From contig JAOWCC010000019.1 in assembly GCA_030867875.1 (NCBI GenBank), forward strand, positions 29,904,966-29,968,965: a stretch of DNA of 64,000 nucleotides. Direction: 5' to 3'. The notes under the pieces were generated by a model. It was not told the origin of the DNA and did no database searches. It saw nothing but the letters and a program-made list of their open reading frames with translations. This document shows positions 22,782 through 36,143 of this stretch, in pieces. This DNA comes from Actinernus sp. WN-2022 (taxonomy: Eukaryota > Cnidaria > Anthozoa > Actiniaria > Actinernidae). How positions within the stretch are numbered: the first letter of the stretch is position 1; the number at the start of each line of letters is the position of its first letter. Both the position numbers and the translations under genes were made by a program.

Positions 22782-25700
22782 ATGGCGGATGCCTTCGATT
22801 CTGTTTTAGCAGAACCCGAGAAGGAAAAGGTAGATTTATCACTGTGTGTTATATGTCAGAAGACAACCAAAGAAAGTCTCGTTGAGAAACCAACGTTTGC
22901 TTCGTATGAGAAAGTAGTGAAATCAATCGAAGAATGGGCAAGGTATGGGAATTTGAGTTACTCTGAGGCTTGGGGGAAATTAAGAGACATCTCACCAGAG
23001 GAACTTCACCAAAAGCAATCGTCATGGCATCGATCTTGTTACAAGGAATGTGTCCATTCAGAGATGCTCAAGAGAGCAAAGGAACGATACGAGAAGGAGT
23101 TAGCCGGCCCAAACGAGTCGAGGCGTAAATCTAGAAATGTTGAAGATGTAGAGTATTCTCACTTGACTCGATCACAAACATCGCCTTTCAACAAAGATCT
23201 TTGCTTTTTCTGCGATTGCCCGGCGGGTTATAGGGAAATATTATTTAACGTTAGGACATTAACTAGAGGGGAATTGCTCCGGGATGCTGTCAAATTACCA
23301 GGAAATGAAAAACTTTCAGTAAAACTAAATACAGCAATTACTGCAAATGATGCTCATTCAATTGACATCAAATACCATAAGAACTGTTGGTCAAGTAATG
23401 TCACCAATGTTTTACGTAAGCCCGCATCCACCATTGACTCCACTGCTAGATTAGCTAGCGAGGTTGCAGCAAAAATAGAGTTCTTGACGATGACGGAGAT
23501 TGCTTTGCGTGATGGCAACATTGTAACCATGTCAGAATTACAAGCTGCATTTGAAAACACTCTAGAAGCAAATAATGTTGTTGATGCGACCTGCAAACGA
23601 AAGGCTCTGAAGCAAATACTCCAATACGAAATCCCGGACATCGAGTTCCATACACCTAAGCGCGTCAATGAGCCAGAAAGAGTAAGCGTGAAGAAAACTA
23701 GAGATGCTGCAATCCAACTGGCTGAAGACCAAAGTGCCGATAATGAAATGAAAACTTTGTTTCACGCCGCTTCTACACTAAGAAAATCTATCAAGATGTG
23801 TGAGAAGTGGGAATTCGCTGGATCTCTAGACATTCCCGATGATAATGTGCCTATGGAACTGTACAGTTTTTTCAGGTGGGTCATACACGGTCCAAACAAC
23901 TTACTTTCGGCCGAAAAGAAGTCGAACGAGGTACACAAGCGTGCGATAAGTCTAACTCAAAGTACCGTTTCCATGTGCCTAACGGATCGCCAGTTGAGGA
24001 ACAAGAAGTCCGAAACTGTAAGGTTGACAACCGAAATGCCTCAGCAGTTAGCCATTGGCCTGGCTATCCACCAGGCGGTCCGCAGCAAAGAATTGATAAG
24101 TTTGATGCACGGTTTTGGGATGTCTGTTGATTATAACAGAGTCCTACGAGTAGAGGCGCAAATGGAATCAAGTGTTCTTAAGCGTATGGCTGAGAATGAC
24201 GGCGTATATCTACCTCCAGATATAGTAATGGGTAGGCACGTCTTCTTTGCTATCGACAACGTGGATTTTGCTGAAGACACCCCAGATGGGAAACGTACGT
24301 TCCATGGTACAGCGATGGCTATATACCAAAGAAGTGATCCTCAAGACCAGATACCGGACTTAACCATCGACTCCACACTCAAAGGTCGCTCAATCAAAGA
24401 TCTACCCGACACCATTACAACACTCCTGGAATGTCCTGCACCTCCCGCGAAGCCCGTTGGTTCTGTATACCCTCGATTTGGGCTATTTTCCGAGAGTGAT
24501 CTCCCGATACAAGTAAGAAGGCAAGATTTTGCATGGCTCCTTGGCCGCAGTTTGACGAGAGTTCCAACGAACACTCCGACGGAAGTGACGGAAACACAAA
24601 CCGAAACCCAAGCGGCAGAGAAGAGTTCAGATGTACCGGTGTGGTCCGCATACAATTCCCTACTCACTGATACACTACCTGTAACGCGAGTTGGAGCACC
24701 ACCGCTGATTGCAGCACCAGCGCACGAGTGGCAGACCTTGCTCACAGTCCTAATGCAAGCCCAGCATATCAAGGTAAAAGTGATGGGCCCGGAAAGGAAG
24801 ACAGTCATCTCCCTTGATCTGGGACTATACCAACCAGCGAAGAAACTGCAAATTGCTCGCCAAGACCTCGACCATCTATTATTCCGTCCCGGTGAGCTTC
24901 ATTTAGTAATGGCTGACCTACGAGCAATCGGTGCATACACGGATAACAGTGGAATAGATACATGTTGGATCGAATCGGAGCTGTACGGCCCTTCAACTGT
25001 AAAGCAAATAACCGAAGGAAAGCATGTGAAGAGAGCGGAGACGGCCCATATGATTACGCTACAGGCACTGTTCTCGATGTACCAAGAAGCTGTGTTTCAA
25101 GAAGACCCCAGTTCGCACCAATGTCTTGAGCAGTTATCTCAGCAACTTGGCGATGCTTGTGTAGATGGCTCCGAGGAACGAGTGAAAGAGGCGCACGACA
25201 AACTGGAGAAAGCCTTAGAATCCATGAAGATCATAGAGAAGATGGAGGCATTTGATGCTAGGCAAAGCAAGATTCCGCTGTTCAAGTTTGTGCGTCAGTA
25301 CATGCGAATGGTGATGGAGATGATGACATTCATCCGCGCAGTTCGAACGGGAAACTGGGATCTACATCTAAAAGCTCTGGAGGTATTTACCAAGTACTAC
25401 TTCGCACACGACATGTTGAACTATGCACGCATGATTCCTCTGTACTTGGCCGAGATGAAGATGCTCCCAGAAACAGATCCGGAGATATATGAGGAATTCC
25501 AGCAAGGGAACTGGGTTGTGAATAAGAACTCATGTGTATCGTTCTGTGCAGTCGGCGCGGATAATGCCCTAGAGCATGTTAACCGGTCGATGAAGGTTTC
25601 TGGGGGGCTAATTGGCATAACGCTTAATCCCAATGCCCGCACAAAGTACTTCCTTATCGCACCAGAGCTAGCCAGACTGGCAGAGCAAGCCAAACAGATG

Positions 25701-27933
25701 GCGGGTACTTCCCCTAAGACAGCCAAGCAACATCACAGTCTCACTAATGCTGTAAGATCGCGACAAGAGAAGAACATAGAGCAGTTAGCCACAACCATCA
25801 GAAATTTCACCAATCCTTTCTTGGAAGAAGGCAGTGACCTCTACAATCTAGCAACCAAGGTTGTGATGCCCGAGAAAACCAAAGAAGATCTCTGCCAGCA
25901 GAGTGCTATCGGTAACCAGCTGTTTGGCCGCTTTGTAGAAGAGAGGATCAAGTCCAACAAATTGAGCATTTGGTCCACCATGAAGAAACGCAAGCTGAAC
26001 ACATGGAAGAGTACGGCGAAAGTTGTCCGAGTAAAGGCCAACGATATAGTGGTTGAGCTCAAGGAAGATCGCTCCCTTTTCGCCCGCATGTCAATGGTAT
26101 GCAAGTCGCGCCCTGAAATTGACGTCAAGGAAGCTATAGGCAAATTTGAGTTCAACGTTGTGCCCAAGTCCATGTTTGCCTCAGATGGAACCATGCTACA
26201 CTGTTCAGCTAAGAGCGTCTTAATGGACATCCTCGAGAAGATAGATAACAGACGACACACTGGCGGCAATACCGAGCAGAATGACCCTACTAGTGCAGAG
26301 ATACCAGCTCAACAGATGAACTTCTCTATTATCGACGGAATGGCAGAGGTACAGGCCCTGGATAAGCCGGACTGGGTCAAGCATTGCTCACATTTAGCAG
26401 ATCACTTCACGGCGCACATCTTTCTTAAGTACGGCGGTAGCGATGAAGTACGACTTATATTTGACAGGTCAGTGATATTCCCCGTTTTTTACTGCTCATT
26501 GAAATGTATTAGTAGGCTTGATTAGCGATTACAAAAATTAACCATTTTTTATTTTTCAGATATGATGTGCCATTGTCTTTGAAGACAGCGACGCGGGTGT
26601 CAAGACAAGGTGGACAAACTCCAATTTACTACAAGATTACCGACTCAACCCACATCACCAAGACTCCGATGAAGAGGCTCCTCGCTCATGTTAAGACGAA
26701 AGCAGAGCTGACCCAGTATCTAGCTACAAAGATATTGGAGAGGGGACGCCAGATTGGAAAGCAGGTGGTCGTAGCTTGGGGATGTCAATGTCAAGCAACC
26801 CATAGAGATGTGGCTCACCTAGAGAGCAATCACGAGGAGGCAGACACCAAGCTGTTGCTACATGCTGTCGATGCTACAACCTCGGGAGCCACCAGCATCA
26901 GAATTATCTCGCCAGACACAGACGTGTTTGTGCTCGCTCTAAGGCGATTTCCAGAGATGTGCGAGAACACGTCATTTGTGACCGGGAAAGGGCAACGCCA
27001 TAGAAAGATAGAACTTGGCCCCATCGTTAGTGCTCTTGGAGCTTCAAGAACTGCGGCACTTCCAGGTTTCCATGCGTGGAGTGGAGCAGATATTACCGGA
27101 AGCTTTGCAGGTAAGATAAATAACGTGTTTTTTTTAAACTAATTTGCTTTTTGATTTACAAATGGCAAACAAACAAATCGAAAATATAACATACTATAAC
27201 ATCATTATCTTTTTCTGTTAAGGTAAAGGGAAGTTGCTGTGCTGGAAAGCGTTCCTTGAGGCTGACGAAGACAGCGTCACTGCACTTGCAGAATTGGGCA
27301 CAACTGCGCAACCAACACCAACGACTGTTGCTGGAATTGAGAAACTAGTCTGCAAGCTGTACCAACCAAAGACACGCCTCCAAAACGTCAATGATCTGAG
27401 ATGGCTCTTGTTTCGAAAGAAACAAGCACAGTCGGAAAGACTCCCCCCAACGCACGCTGCATTGAAGGAGGCCACAATGCGAGCCCACTACCAGAGCATG
27501 GTATGGTACAACGATATTGTACCAAATCCAGAGCTACCTTCGCCGGAGAATTATGGATGGAAATTGGAGAAAGGTGTGCACATTGTATAAAAATAATTAT
27601 AAAATATACTAGTTCCTAATAATGATTATATATTGCATTTCTCTCTCTTAAGATGAATGGGTTCCAGTCATGACGCCCCTAAAACCAGCACCTGACGCAG
27701 TCCTCCAGCTAGTCAAGTGTGGTTGTGCCAAGGAGAGATGTTCGACTAACCGATGTCAGTGTCGGAAGGCGGGACTTCAATGCACCGTTCTCTGTAGCTG
27801 CTCCGATAATGACGAAGGGGAGCCCTGTGATAACGCTGAATGCAATAGTGATGCCGACGATGAGGATGGCAGCAACGAGTCGTGTGATGATGAAGAGGAG
27901 ATTGGAGAAGAAGAGGACGAGCTAGACGACTGA
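22782..27933 (+). CDS. Transposon-encoded protein: two Cys/His fingers, PIN/FEN-like motif, CXC tail (4 exons)
   Basis: Exons 22782-26467, 26560-27110, 27223-27573 and 27653-27933 (introns 92, 112 and 79 bp, all GT..AG) join in phase to 1,622 residues. The first exon alone would stop soon after the donor. N-terminal fingers: CVICQ..SWHRSCYKEC and CFFCD..DIKYHKNCW. The middle is helical without a recognised fold. After the first junction (IFDRYDVPLSLK) comes HLESNHEEADTKLLLHA, then SPDTDVFVLAL and WSGADITGSFAGKGK. The acidic E..AD..D.D pattern followed by GKGK resembles PIN/FEN nucleases and is the best candidate catalytic centre. The C-terminus has CGCAKERCSTNRCQCRKAG, a CXC (tesmin/TSO1-like) DNA-binding repeat, and an acidic tail. 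The catalytic assignment is inference. Confidence 0.8.
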
Positions 27934-28164
27934 ATAATGTACTTGCTGCTCTTGGCAATGTAACAAAACCAGACCCGTTTTATATAAAACAGGGGGCAAA
28001 TTAGCAACGGCACGAGGACTCTTAGTGAGAAGGCACCGAAGTGGGGCCGATAGGCCTATTGCTCTTGAATTGGGTGTTGTATTAGCCTGATAACAGTCAC
28101 CTGTACAGCTGTATTATTGCAATACTAATGCAAATTACCAAATTTGATGCTATTTGGTAGCAAT

Positions 28165-28860
28165 TTGTAGATATTAGGGATGCTTAGGAGGCATGTTATG
28201 TACCAGCCTCGTTTCCATGCTAGATGCTCACGTGGCCATCATTCTTACTCTAATACTCTTAAACATGTCAGATAAACTTAGATACAAGTACGAGCAAAAG
28301 TCTATGGAGTCTTGGTATCATATGAGAAATATCGGTAGGCAGTTTTTTTTAGTTAAGCGATGGCTAAAGGCATGTTATAGTACAGCCTCGTTTCCATGTG
28401 GTCTTGATCACGTGACCCCCTTAACTAAGTGAATGTCTTTTGTCATGTGGGATACACTCATTAAATACCAACTACGGTCAATTTTCGTAACGATCCGTTG
28501 TCATTAACGATAGTTATTAGGTGTTTTTAGTACAGCCTCGTTTCCATGCGTAGATTGTCACGTGACCAGCTTAATTAATGTAATGTCCTTAGTCATGTCA
28601 AATACATTGAAATATCAACTATGAGCAATTTTGGCATCAATACGTTGATAATAACGTTAGTTATAGGGCTTTTGGTGACCCAGCCTCGTTTCCATGCTAG
28701 AAAATATATGCCTCACTTAAACCCGCCATAAAATCTGTCGGTGCAAGTCGCAAAATTGCCGACAACTTTTTTTGTGTTCTTTAGGGTCCCCTTGACACTT
28801 CTAGATAGGTGGCATCAAATATTCAAAAAAATCCCACGGGATTACAGATGCTCCCTGACT
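28165..28860 (-). repeat. Right terminal inverted repeat of the 7.2-kb transposon
   Basis: Complement of 21680-22385, with the same GCCTCGTTTCCATG-containing subunits. Small differences from the left repeat occur near the outer end: the left copy has a short insertion after GGGAGCATATGTAA. Confidence 0.85.
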
Positions 28861-28865
28861 AATAT

Positions 28866-30983
28866 ACATGTATACTATAACTAGAAGTAATCATAGATTA
28901 TCAAAGTGCGTTCGAGATATTTTTTTGTATGAGAACTTTAAACGCCTCTCAGGTTTCAATTGTTTTCTCAACATTTGTAATACCACTCCAATTTTAAATA
29001 GTACATAGAAGTTAGTATAGAATACAATCAACCCTATTCAGATGTGTACAAACTGCATCCCAGTTTTCGTGACCAAGGCTGTCTCCATAATACTGACTAA
29101 GTGTCAGTGATTACACTCCAGTGTAGAACATGAAATATATGTGCATGTGTGTAAACTACACCTTCAGACTGATTCAAATTATTCTTCAAGTGAGACCAAG
29201 GCTGGCTGCAGAATATCGAGTGTCCATTGTTATTGCAGAATAATTTCTGATCATAGGGCTCACCTTGTTTGATATTTAAGTGATGCGTGTTCAGCATTGT
29301 TGAAACGATCTTCAATGTGGTCTGCAATTATGTCACACATTTACAGGAAATCCACAAACTCGCAGCACTTCACTTTCTATTAGAAATCGCTAGTTATTAT
29401 AATAGTTGGTTCCGTCAACACTTTAACGACGCTCTCATATTTTCAGGAGGCCTTCACCTATCAAAACCTTGCATTTTATTGGACCCCATTTGGACTGCAC
29501 TTACAAAGAATTTCATTGTTGTAGGGTTAGGGTTTGTATTGTTTCAGGGTTAGGCATTCTTCGGATAGTCAGTACTATTCCATGCAGGTTACGAGGTGAA
29601 GGCCGCCCCCATATTTTCCACCCATTACTTTTGATGAGAAGGTAGGTCCTTAAGGTAACCTTAGGGTTATCTTAAGCCAGGACCACCTCAGATAGAAAAC
29701 ACTGAAACAAGATCTAGCTTGCATGGATATATAATGTACCAAGAAAGGGGAAGGGAAAGAAAGAGTGCCACTTGCATGTAAGTATACTCTCAGTTCTGGA
29801 CCAAATTTAGTTATGTTATGTTATAAACTTGCAATAATGATAAATACACTACTCTATACATAATATCATTATGTCAGTTCTAAAAAAAAACACATTAAAT
29901 ACACTGTAGAATGCCTGAACCCAGAGATAATAATCAAATACAAAGAGTTACAGGCCAAAATGTAAATAGACCCGGGAAATAGAACAAAATAAAACCAGTG
30001 TCAATAACACGCCACAGATAAATATGCGATTTCCACATCAGAGTCATTTATCGTTCGTTTGAAAAAATCTTCATTTCGGATTACTTAATCAGTTTATACT
30101 CACTCACTGCATGCTGGATTTTCGTTCCCGAATTTATAAACATTTAAATACATGTGCATGGGGGGCGAAACGACTGTAATTCTTTTAAAAGGCCCCTGTC
30201 AGTCAGAGAACTGAGAAATCGGGTCATTTCTACTACACTTTCGAGAGGTTAATAACAATAAATAACAACACAACGACAGTCAATTGGTATAAAGGTTATC
30301 ATGTTCAGATTTGCGGCTACTTACATTTACAAGCTGTTGTCTTTATAGTCAGAGCTGTGTTCTGTCACGAGTGTATCTTAAAGCATGTCGCATAGTATGT
30401 GATAAATTCCCGTCAAACACCTCTCAGCTTTAGGAAAGAGAAAAATCTTGGTATTGCACTTGAAGGAACCTTTGGTTTACACAAAAAAAACTCCCACCCG
30501 CCGCCATCTTGAAAAACATGAAAATGTTGTCCACTGTTCACGTGACCAGCACAGTCCAATCTGATTGGTACGGTGGCGAAAAGAACTTCCAAAGAAGGCG
30601 CAATGTGATTGGTTGACGGCGAAATACCTCGACACAAAAAAAATAAAAAAATAATAAAAAAAAACACTTGCAAAACTCGACTCGGGCCTGCCCACAGGTA
30701 GCCCGAGTAATTACTAGTGTTGGAGCGTGTTCAATCGAGTGCCGTAAAACCAAAACTAGTGACCCAACTGACAGGAGCAAGTAAAAAACATCAACGAACC
30801 GAGGGAAGCGTCGCATATTGATTTTTCCACGAGAAACGTCCAGTGAAGTATATTTTTCAACCCCCCCCCCCCCCCCCCCCCCTAAGAAACGTCAGAGCGA
30901 TTTATCGATTTTAGGCGACCATTGCGCATGCGCAATGCAGCCTTATGTCCCGGCATCAACCGATAAGTGACAATTTAACTCAG
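28866..30983. other. Intronic spacer, no gene recognised
   Basis: AT-rich. 29400-29660 contains scattered matches to the GPCR upstream region (GACGCTCTCATATTTTC, CACCCATTACTTTT), so it is probably repeat-derived. A poly-C run lies at about 30861-30882. The minus-strand frames at 30413-30816 have no recognisable domain. Confidence 0.4.
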
Positions 30984-30993
30984 GGGGGTAGTG

Positions 30994-31636
30994 CAACCTC
31001 GTTCCCAGGGTCTTCTCGGTCAGATCCAAGATGGCGGCTACTCAGAGAGAAGACCCTGGTAAAGGCTGGATCACGTGATCAAATACTCCCAGATTTTGGG
31101 AGTATTTTGTCACGTGATTTGGCAATCTAAGATGGCGGCCAAGCTAAATATGGGAATAGTCCATGACGAATATAAACGCCTTTAAGGATACCTTGGACTT
31201 CAGATAAACAGCAGCTGTTGATTGTTGTATTGGATTACAGACTTTTTATTGAATTTATTAAAGTTATAGATTAGTTAGGGTGCTTTCCATAGTGTAGTAG
31301 TATGTAGTGGTTTTCCTTTGACGGCTCGCTGGAAGAGCATTGTAATTATTATAATGAATGCGATACTGTTATATTTAATAAAGCTTATGATGATGATGAT
31401 GATGATGATGTGCACAAACCATAGGTATCCCAATCCGGAGTGAGCAATGTAAACTATATACAAGTTCATCTCTCTGGACTCAGTCCGTTTGGCCAATAAA
31501 AAGCATTGTTAGAACAACCCTTGCGTCATAATCGAAGAGCCAATCAGAATACGTGACAGTTCAGCCTTTACCAGGGTCTTCTCTCTGAGTAGCCGCCATC
31601 TTGGATCTGACCGAGAAGACCCTGGGGACGAGGTTG
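30994..31636. mobile_element. 643-bp MITE with a 10-bp target duplication
   Basis: Terminal inverted repeats of about 75 bp start CAACCTCGTTCCCAGGGTCT and are inverted at the right end. They are flanked by GGGGGTAGTG on both sides (30984-30993 and 31637-31646). The length of the duplication suggests a Mutator-like origin. It contains an internal CACGTGAT inverted pair and a (GAT)n run; no coding sequence. Confidence 0.8.
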
Positions 31637-31646
31637 GGGGGTAGTG

Positions 31647-33289
31647 TTGAGTCAGGTGAGGAAAGCTGTAGAATAAAGTCCTTTGTCTATTCAATTATTC
31701 TTTTGTTAATATATTCGACAACAGAACATTGCTTTTATTGCAAGTAAAAGGTTTTGATGTGTTGGCTCTTCGTTGCTTCTCGAATAAAAATATTATTTTA
31801 ACGAAAAGCCCGAGGGACCCCGGCCGTGTGCTAAAAACGTAATAACTAAATCATGGGATATGACTTGACAGCGCGGCCTTCGGCACCTTCCTTCGGTGAG
31901 ACTTCGCGGAAGAATAATCGGTGAGAATGTTGTCCTGGTCTGCGTGTTTGTGCTCTTAGAATATCTACTGTCAAGAGACGCAAAGCTCGGCACACTAAAA
32001 TCTTTGAGAGCTGTTTTGTTTTGTTTTGTTTTAAGTGCAAGTTTTGGAGTACTACTGTATGTTGTTATTGTTTTACATACGATTGAAGATGAATAAGTGC
32101 AGCTCTTCTCAAAGTGGAACTCGAATCGAAATGAACTAATTAAGATTTTTCACCGTGAAACCGACATGTGAAATCTCTCAACCTCATATAAACCGACAAA
32201 ACTTTGCCGCGAAAGTCCGTGCAAGAGCCACTTAATCGGAATATGTGTAGTTTATTTCTAGTAAATAAGTTGATCGTTAAACAGACAAACGGCCCGGGCA
32301 ACCCATCGAAGTGTGAATAAAGTTTGAAGTAAACATGCCAGCGAGCCTTTGAAAACTTTAGTTTTAATAGTAGCTGATAGTTAACGGAAAAATACCTGCG
32401 AGCAGAGCCTTATTTTCTTTGGTTTTCTAATCTCCTTCTACGCAGAGCGAAGTGGAAGGAAATTAGAAAACCGAATAAAATAAGGCTCTGCTCGCAGGGT
32501 ACCAGAGAAACGATACTTTGCCGTAAAGGGAAACACATTGAAGTGTTAATACCGCGAATAATTAAAGTTTGAAGTAAACATGCCAGCGAGGGAAAGGAAA
32601 GCACATCGAAGGCAAGGAGTACTCTGTAGCAATTAAATAATAGAAGTTAAAGGGTAGGATTGTGAATCAAAAATAGAAGGGGAGGAGTGACCAATAGAAA
32701 TTAAATAATCGAAGTGGACAGGTAGGCTATACTGAATCAAAAATATAATGAGGGGTAGACCGTAGTAATTCCAAACTCAATGGGGTGTGGCCTATAATAA
32801 TAATTAAATAATACAACAGGAGGGGTACCCTATAATAAAATTAAACAAGGGAAGGTTACCAACATTTATATTCTCAAAAAAATATAATAATGGTCGCCGA
32901 TGTTCGCATTGCGGACCAGTTTTTTCATGGAACAGACGCCATATTGCGGTAATTGGAATCATCAAAACCACGGGCTCAATTTGTGTTGGTTGAAACCGCT
33001 GTTCGAAGTTATTGAAGGCGTAGAAAACTGCGTAGCGTAGGGGTACGTCGGAATGCCGTAGGCAATTACAGTAATTAATAAGGACCTGATTAAATATGCA
33101 AGGTGAGGTTACTTAATTATGCATATGTGATGTTACTGAAAACTATCGATGTTTCCACGGAGAAACGTCACAGGCCAAAACCCCCCCACCCCCAAACTTC
33201 GCTGGACGTTTCTCGTGGAGACATAGATATGTGATGCTTCCCCAATAACGAATTGAAGTAATTCACGATTGATTTACTTCAACCAATCA
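31647..33289. other. Intronic spacer
   Basis: No gene recognised. It includes a hairpin at 32396-32498 (arms CTGCGAGCAGAGCCTTATTTT) and a poly-C-looped hairpin near 33147-33229 built from GTTTCCACGGAGAAACGTC-like arms. Confidence 0.4.
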
Positions 33290-34965
33290 CGAGGCACAGT
33301 AAATGCAATCATAGTCAAACCACAGTAATGAAGTAGAATAAAACGTGTTTATATATTGTTTGTGAAGTGAAAAGAAGAATATAAAACGTATTTTACGTAC
33401 TGTTTGTGAATTTGTCACTTTTTACCTCCCCTCCCCTCCCCTCCCCTCCGCTCCCCCCTACTTTTAAGACTGTTCATTTCGCATTCAAATATTCATGGCA
33501 GTGAATGGTCGTTAACTCCTCGCCATTCATGTGACAAAACAGAAGAGGAAATGGTCAATATCGGAAACTAAGTAAAACTCAAACACAATTTCAACAGCAC
33601 ACAAAGATAAACCAATGACCAAACTACCTTCGTAGCAAAAAATATGAGTCGAATATCACAAGAAGCGGAGCGCAGTCCTTAGGCTCGGTTTCCAGCCGTG
33701 GGGGTTTCGGTGAGCCCGCGATCCTCTCCCCACTCACGGCTGGGCAAGAGAGCTTAGGAATTGTCAGTTTTTAGCCAATCAAAACCTTTCCACTAAAATC
33801 ATGTCACTGAATGTATTTGCATAATTTATATTGTAAACGTTTCAAAGCCGGACCAGAAGCTTTAGATTGCTGTTCCAAAATGCGTTTAAATTTGCTTTTG
33901 CTTTCGAATAATTCAAGGATTCATACAAGGAAGCAGTAAGAGAATTAGTTTTGGGTGAAGACACTGTGTCAGTACGCACCGGGTTTGGGTTTGGAAAGTC
34001 ACTTGGGAAACCGTCACTTGTACCAAGCTCGAAGGTTGCGAAACGCGTAATGTTCAGTCATTTCTTACCCTGGTTCCAGAGGTGCTCAGGTACGGATATA
34101 CTGCAATGTGCCGCGATCGAGGGAGGTTTGATTCCCGAAGGAGTTTTGTTAAAAGAGTTATAAGAGAGGAAATCACGTCTGACTCAGGCCACGTTTACGC
34201 GCTTAACACTGCGACCACAATTCACTTGAAAATCGCTGCATCAAACGAGTTCTACAATTCTTTAAGTCCTATGTACTATTAATAAAGTTTGTGCATTTTT
34301 TAAGGTCTCCAAAACATACTCTACACAAGTACTGAGCGGGAATACTCGACTCTAGCTCAGAATAGTTCCGAGATAATATCTGAACTTTATCCCCGTATTT
34401 CGGCTTTTAAATTTCTGTCAGCGATCGAGGTGTCTTGAGCGGCACTAATATTATAGAGTAACAAATAATGCAGCCTAGTTTCTCAATAATATTAAATGGC
34501 GTTTGTTCTTGAGAATTCATTTCACACTTGGAGTTTTAGTTTAGTGTTTTGATAGTTTAGAGCCTACGCTACAGTCGTGAAAGGGTAAACGGCTTTTCTT
34601 GTCAAAACACGCAAATTGAATAATATTGAATTTTAATCAGCTGACGTCACGGACACGGTGTGTTGACCGCGCGCCCAGCCGTTAGTGGGGGAAGGCTTTG
34701 GAGAAGCGACACCCCAACGGCTGAAACCGAGCCTACGCAGTCCTGGGCACAAGACCAAACACTGTCTTACCCTACTGGGGAGACGAAAAGTGGAGTCTGT
34801 TTATTTGTTCGGTGAAACAACTTTCGTCTCCCCAATGACAAATTCACAAAGAGTACGTAAAACACATTTTATTCTTGTTTTTTACTTCACAAACGATATG
34901 TAAACACGTTTTATTCTAGTTTTCACTTCATTATTGTGGTTTGCCTATGATGCAATCATGGATAA
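33290..34965. repeat. Long imperfect inverted repeat, likely non-autonomous transposon
   Basis: 33300-33420 (GATGCAATCAT-like, AAAACGTGTTTA, GTTTGTGAAGT) matches the complement of 34840-34965. 33678-33750 (CTCGGTTTCAGCCGT-like, GTGGGGAGAGG) matches the complement of 34670-34745. A pyrimidine tract CCCCTCCCCTCCCC lies at about 33426-33465. No protein of transposon type is encoded. Confidence 0.5.
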
Positions 34966-35026
34966 CTAACCAATCAAATTCGAAATCAATTACTTTTCGA
35001 CACACAATTGGGAACTGCTCCCAGGG

Positions 35027-35935
35027 AAGAGGTCAAAACAATGGTACTTTTACGGGACCCAATTTTGAGGGAAGGGGGGTTATACCCGGAACCCACCACC
35101 TATTTTGGCAAAATCTAGATTTTTGACTTCATATATCTTCTTGAATAACATACTTATTGAAGAAGAAACTATATTTCAAGTTTCTACAGGCAGAGAAGGA
35201 CGTGTGTCTGCGTTAAAATCAGGTATCCCAGGAGTATATTACAGGAGTGTACCTCTTCCCACATTTTATTGTTATACAACACTGTAGACGGTAGAGTTAT
35301 TTTTAGCAAAGAGTTTCCCGCGAGAAGAAACTTTTAACCAATTAGGATACATTGAAAAATTGTAATTAACACGGTTCACACTGCTAAAAATACTAAAGCG
35401 CAAGAGAACAAAAGACAACGTAATCGCAATACCAGAACTTCGCGACTATAAGTAGACACACCATCTGCTGTGTTAGGGGCCAACACAAGGGCTTAGGAAC
35501 ACTCCTGTGTACGGTATCCATCGGGTAGAAACCTATTGTTTTAGGCGACATTTACTCGCGTCCGTGTGATATGAATAATTATGATACGCCTTATTAGATA
35601 TTCGGCAAAGCGCTTGTGATTGGCTGCTAGGGAATACCTCATTCCCATACTTGCTCTTGGGCCTGTCAATCACTGTCATCTATCTCGTCATGGGACTAAC
35701 TGAAATCCCAAAGCTCTTTAAGAGATTTCAATAGACCTTGGGTAAATAGCTTAACTCGGTAACAGTAAAAGATCACCGCAAAATCAATTTGCCGTGGCTA
35801 CTTGGGTGGCCCTATTTTACAACGCGAGAAAATCACCCTCGAAAAAAAGGGTAGGGTATTACCCACCCTACACCATTTCCCCTGAGAAAATTGGGTCCCA
35901 TTCGAAATCCATTGTTTTGACCTCTTCCCTAATAT
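35027..35935. repeat. Inverted repeat pair flanking about 800 bp
   Basis: GGGAAGAGGTCAAAACAATGG followed by GGGACCCAATTTT at 35027-35075 is inverted at 35883-35930. It directly abuts the NOL6 exon at 36024 and shows no coding content. Confidence 0.5.
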
Positions 35936-36023
35936 GATCTTTCATGAGGTGGCATTGGTTTCCCTCTACAGAACTATCTTTCAAATTATGCATTATGGGG
36001 GCCATTATGAGTGCGGTACATAC

Positions 36024-36143
36024 CAGAGGACTATCTGCAGGAGGTCCCAGCTCTAGTATACCGTGCGCATGTTCAGGGTTTAACATCAGGCCCACCATCA
36101 GGCTGTCGTGAGGCAGGGATGGCGGGAGCTTGTTGGTGGACCA
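36024..36143 (-). CDS. NOL6: NOL6 exon
   Basis: A 120-bp, 40-codon phase 0-0 exon with acceptor TTGTTTTTAG and donor GTATGTAC. It encodes LMVGLMLNPEHAHGILELG then PPADSPL, a signature NOL6 block. The intron that follows in transcript order (7010-36023, 29 kb) contains the receptor array, a LINE and a complete DNA transposon. Confidence 0.88.

Larger units (their letters stand above)
21680..28860 (+). mobile_element. Complete 7.2-kb DNA transposon of uncertain superfamily
   Basis: Terminal inverted repeats of about 700 bp start AGTCAGGGAGC and end GCTCCCTGACT. They are flanked by a 5-bp target duplication AATAT (21675-21679 and 28861-28865). The single gene (22782-27933, four exons) is open throughout. 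The repeats are very similar by eye, so the insertion looks fairly recent. It sits in the 29-kb NOL6 intron. Confidence 0.85.

Noticed and set aside
26468..26559. First exon of the transposon gene reading on to the stop at 26525
   Set aside because: A consensus donor and acceptor give a phase-correct join to the conserved DRYDVP segment, so this is an intron.
30413..30816. Three overlapping minus-strand ORFs
   Set aside because: Low-complexity Phe-rich frames in three registers, with no conserved feature.
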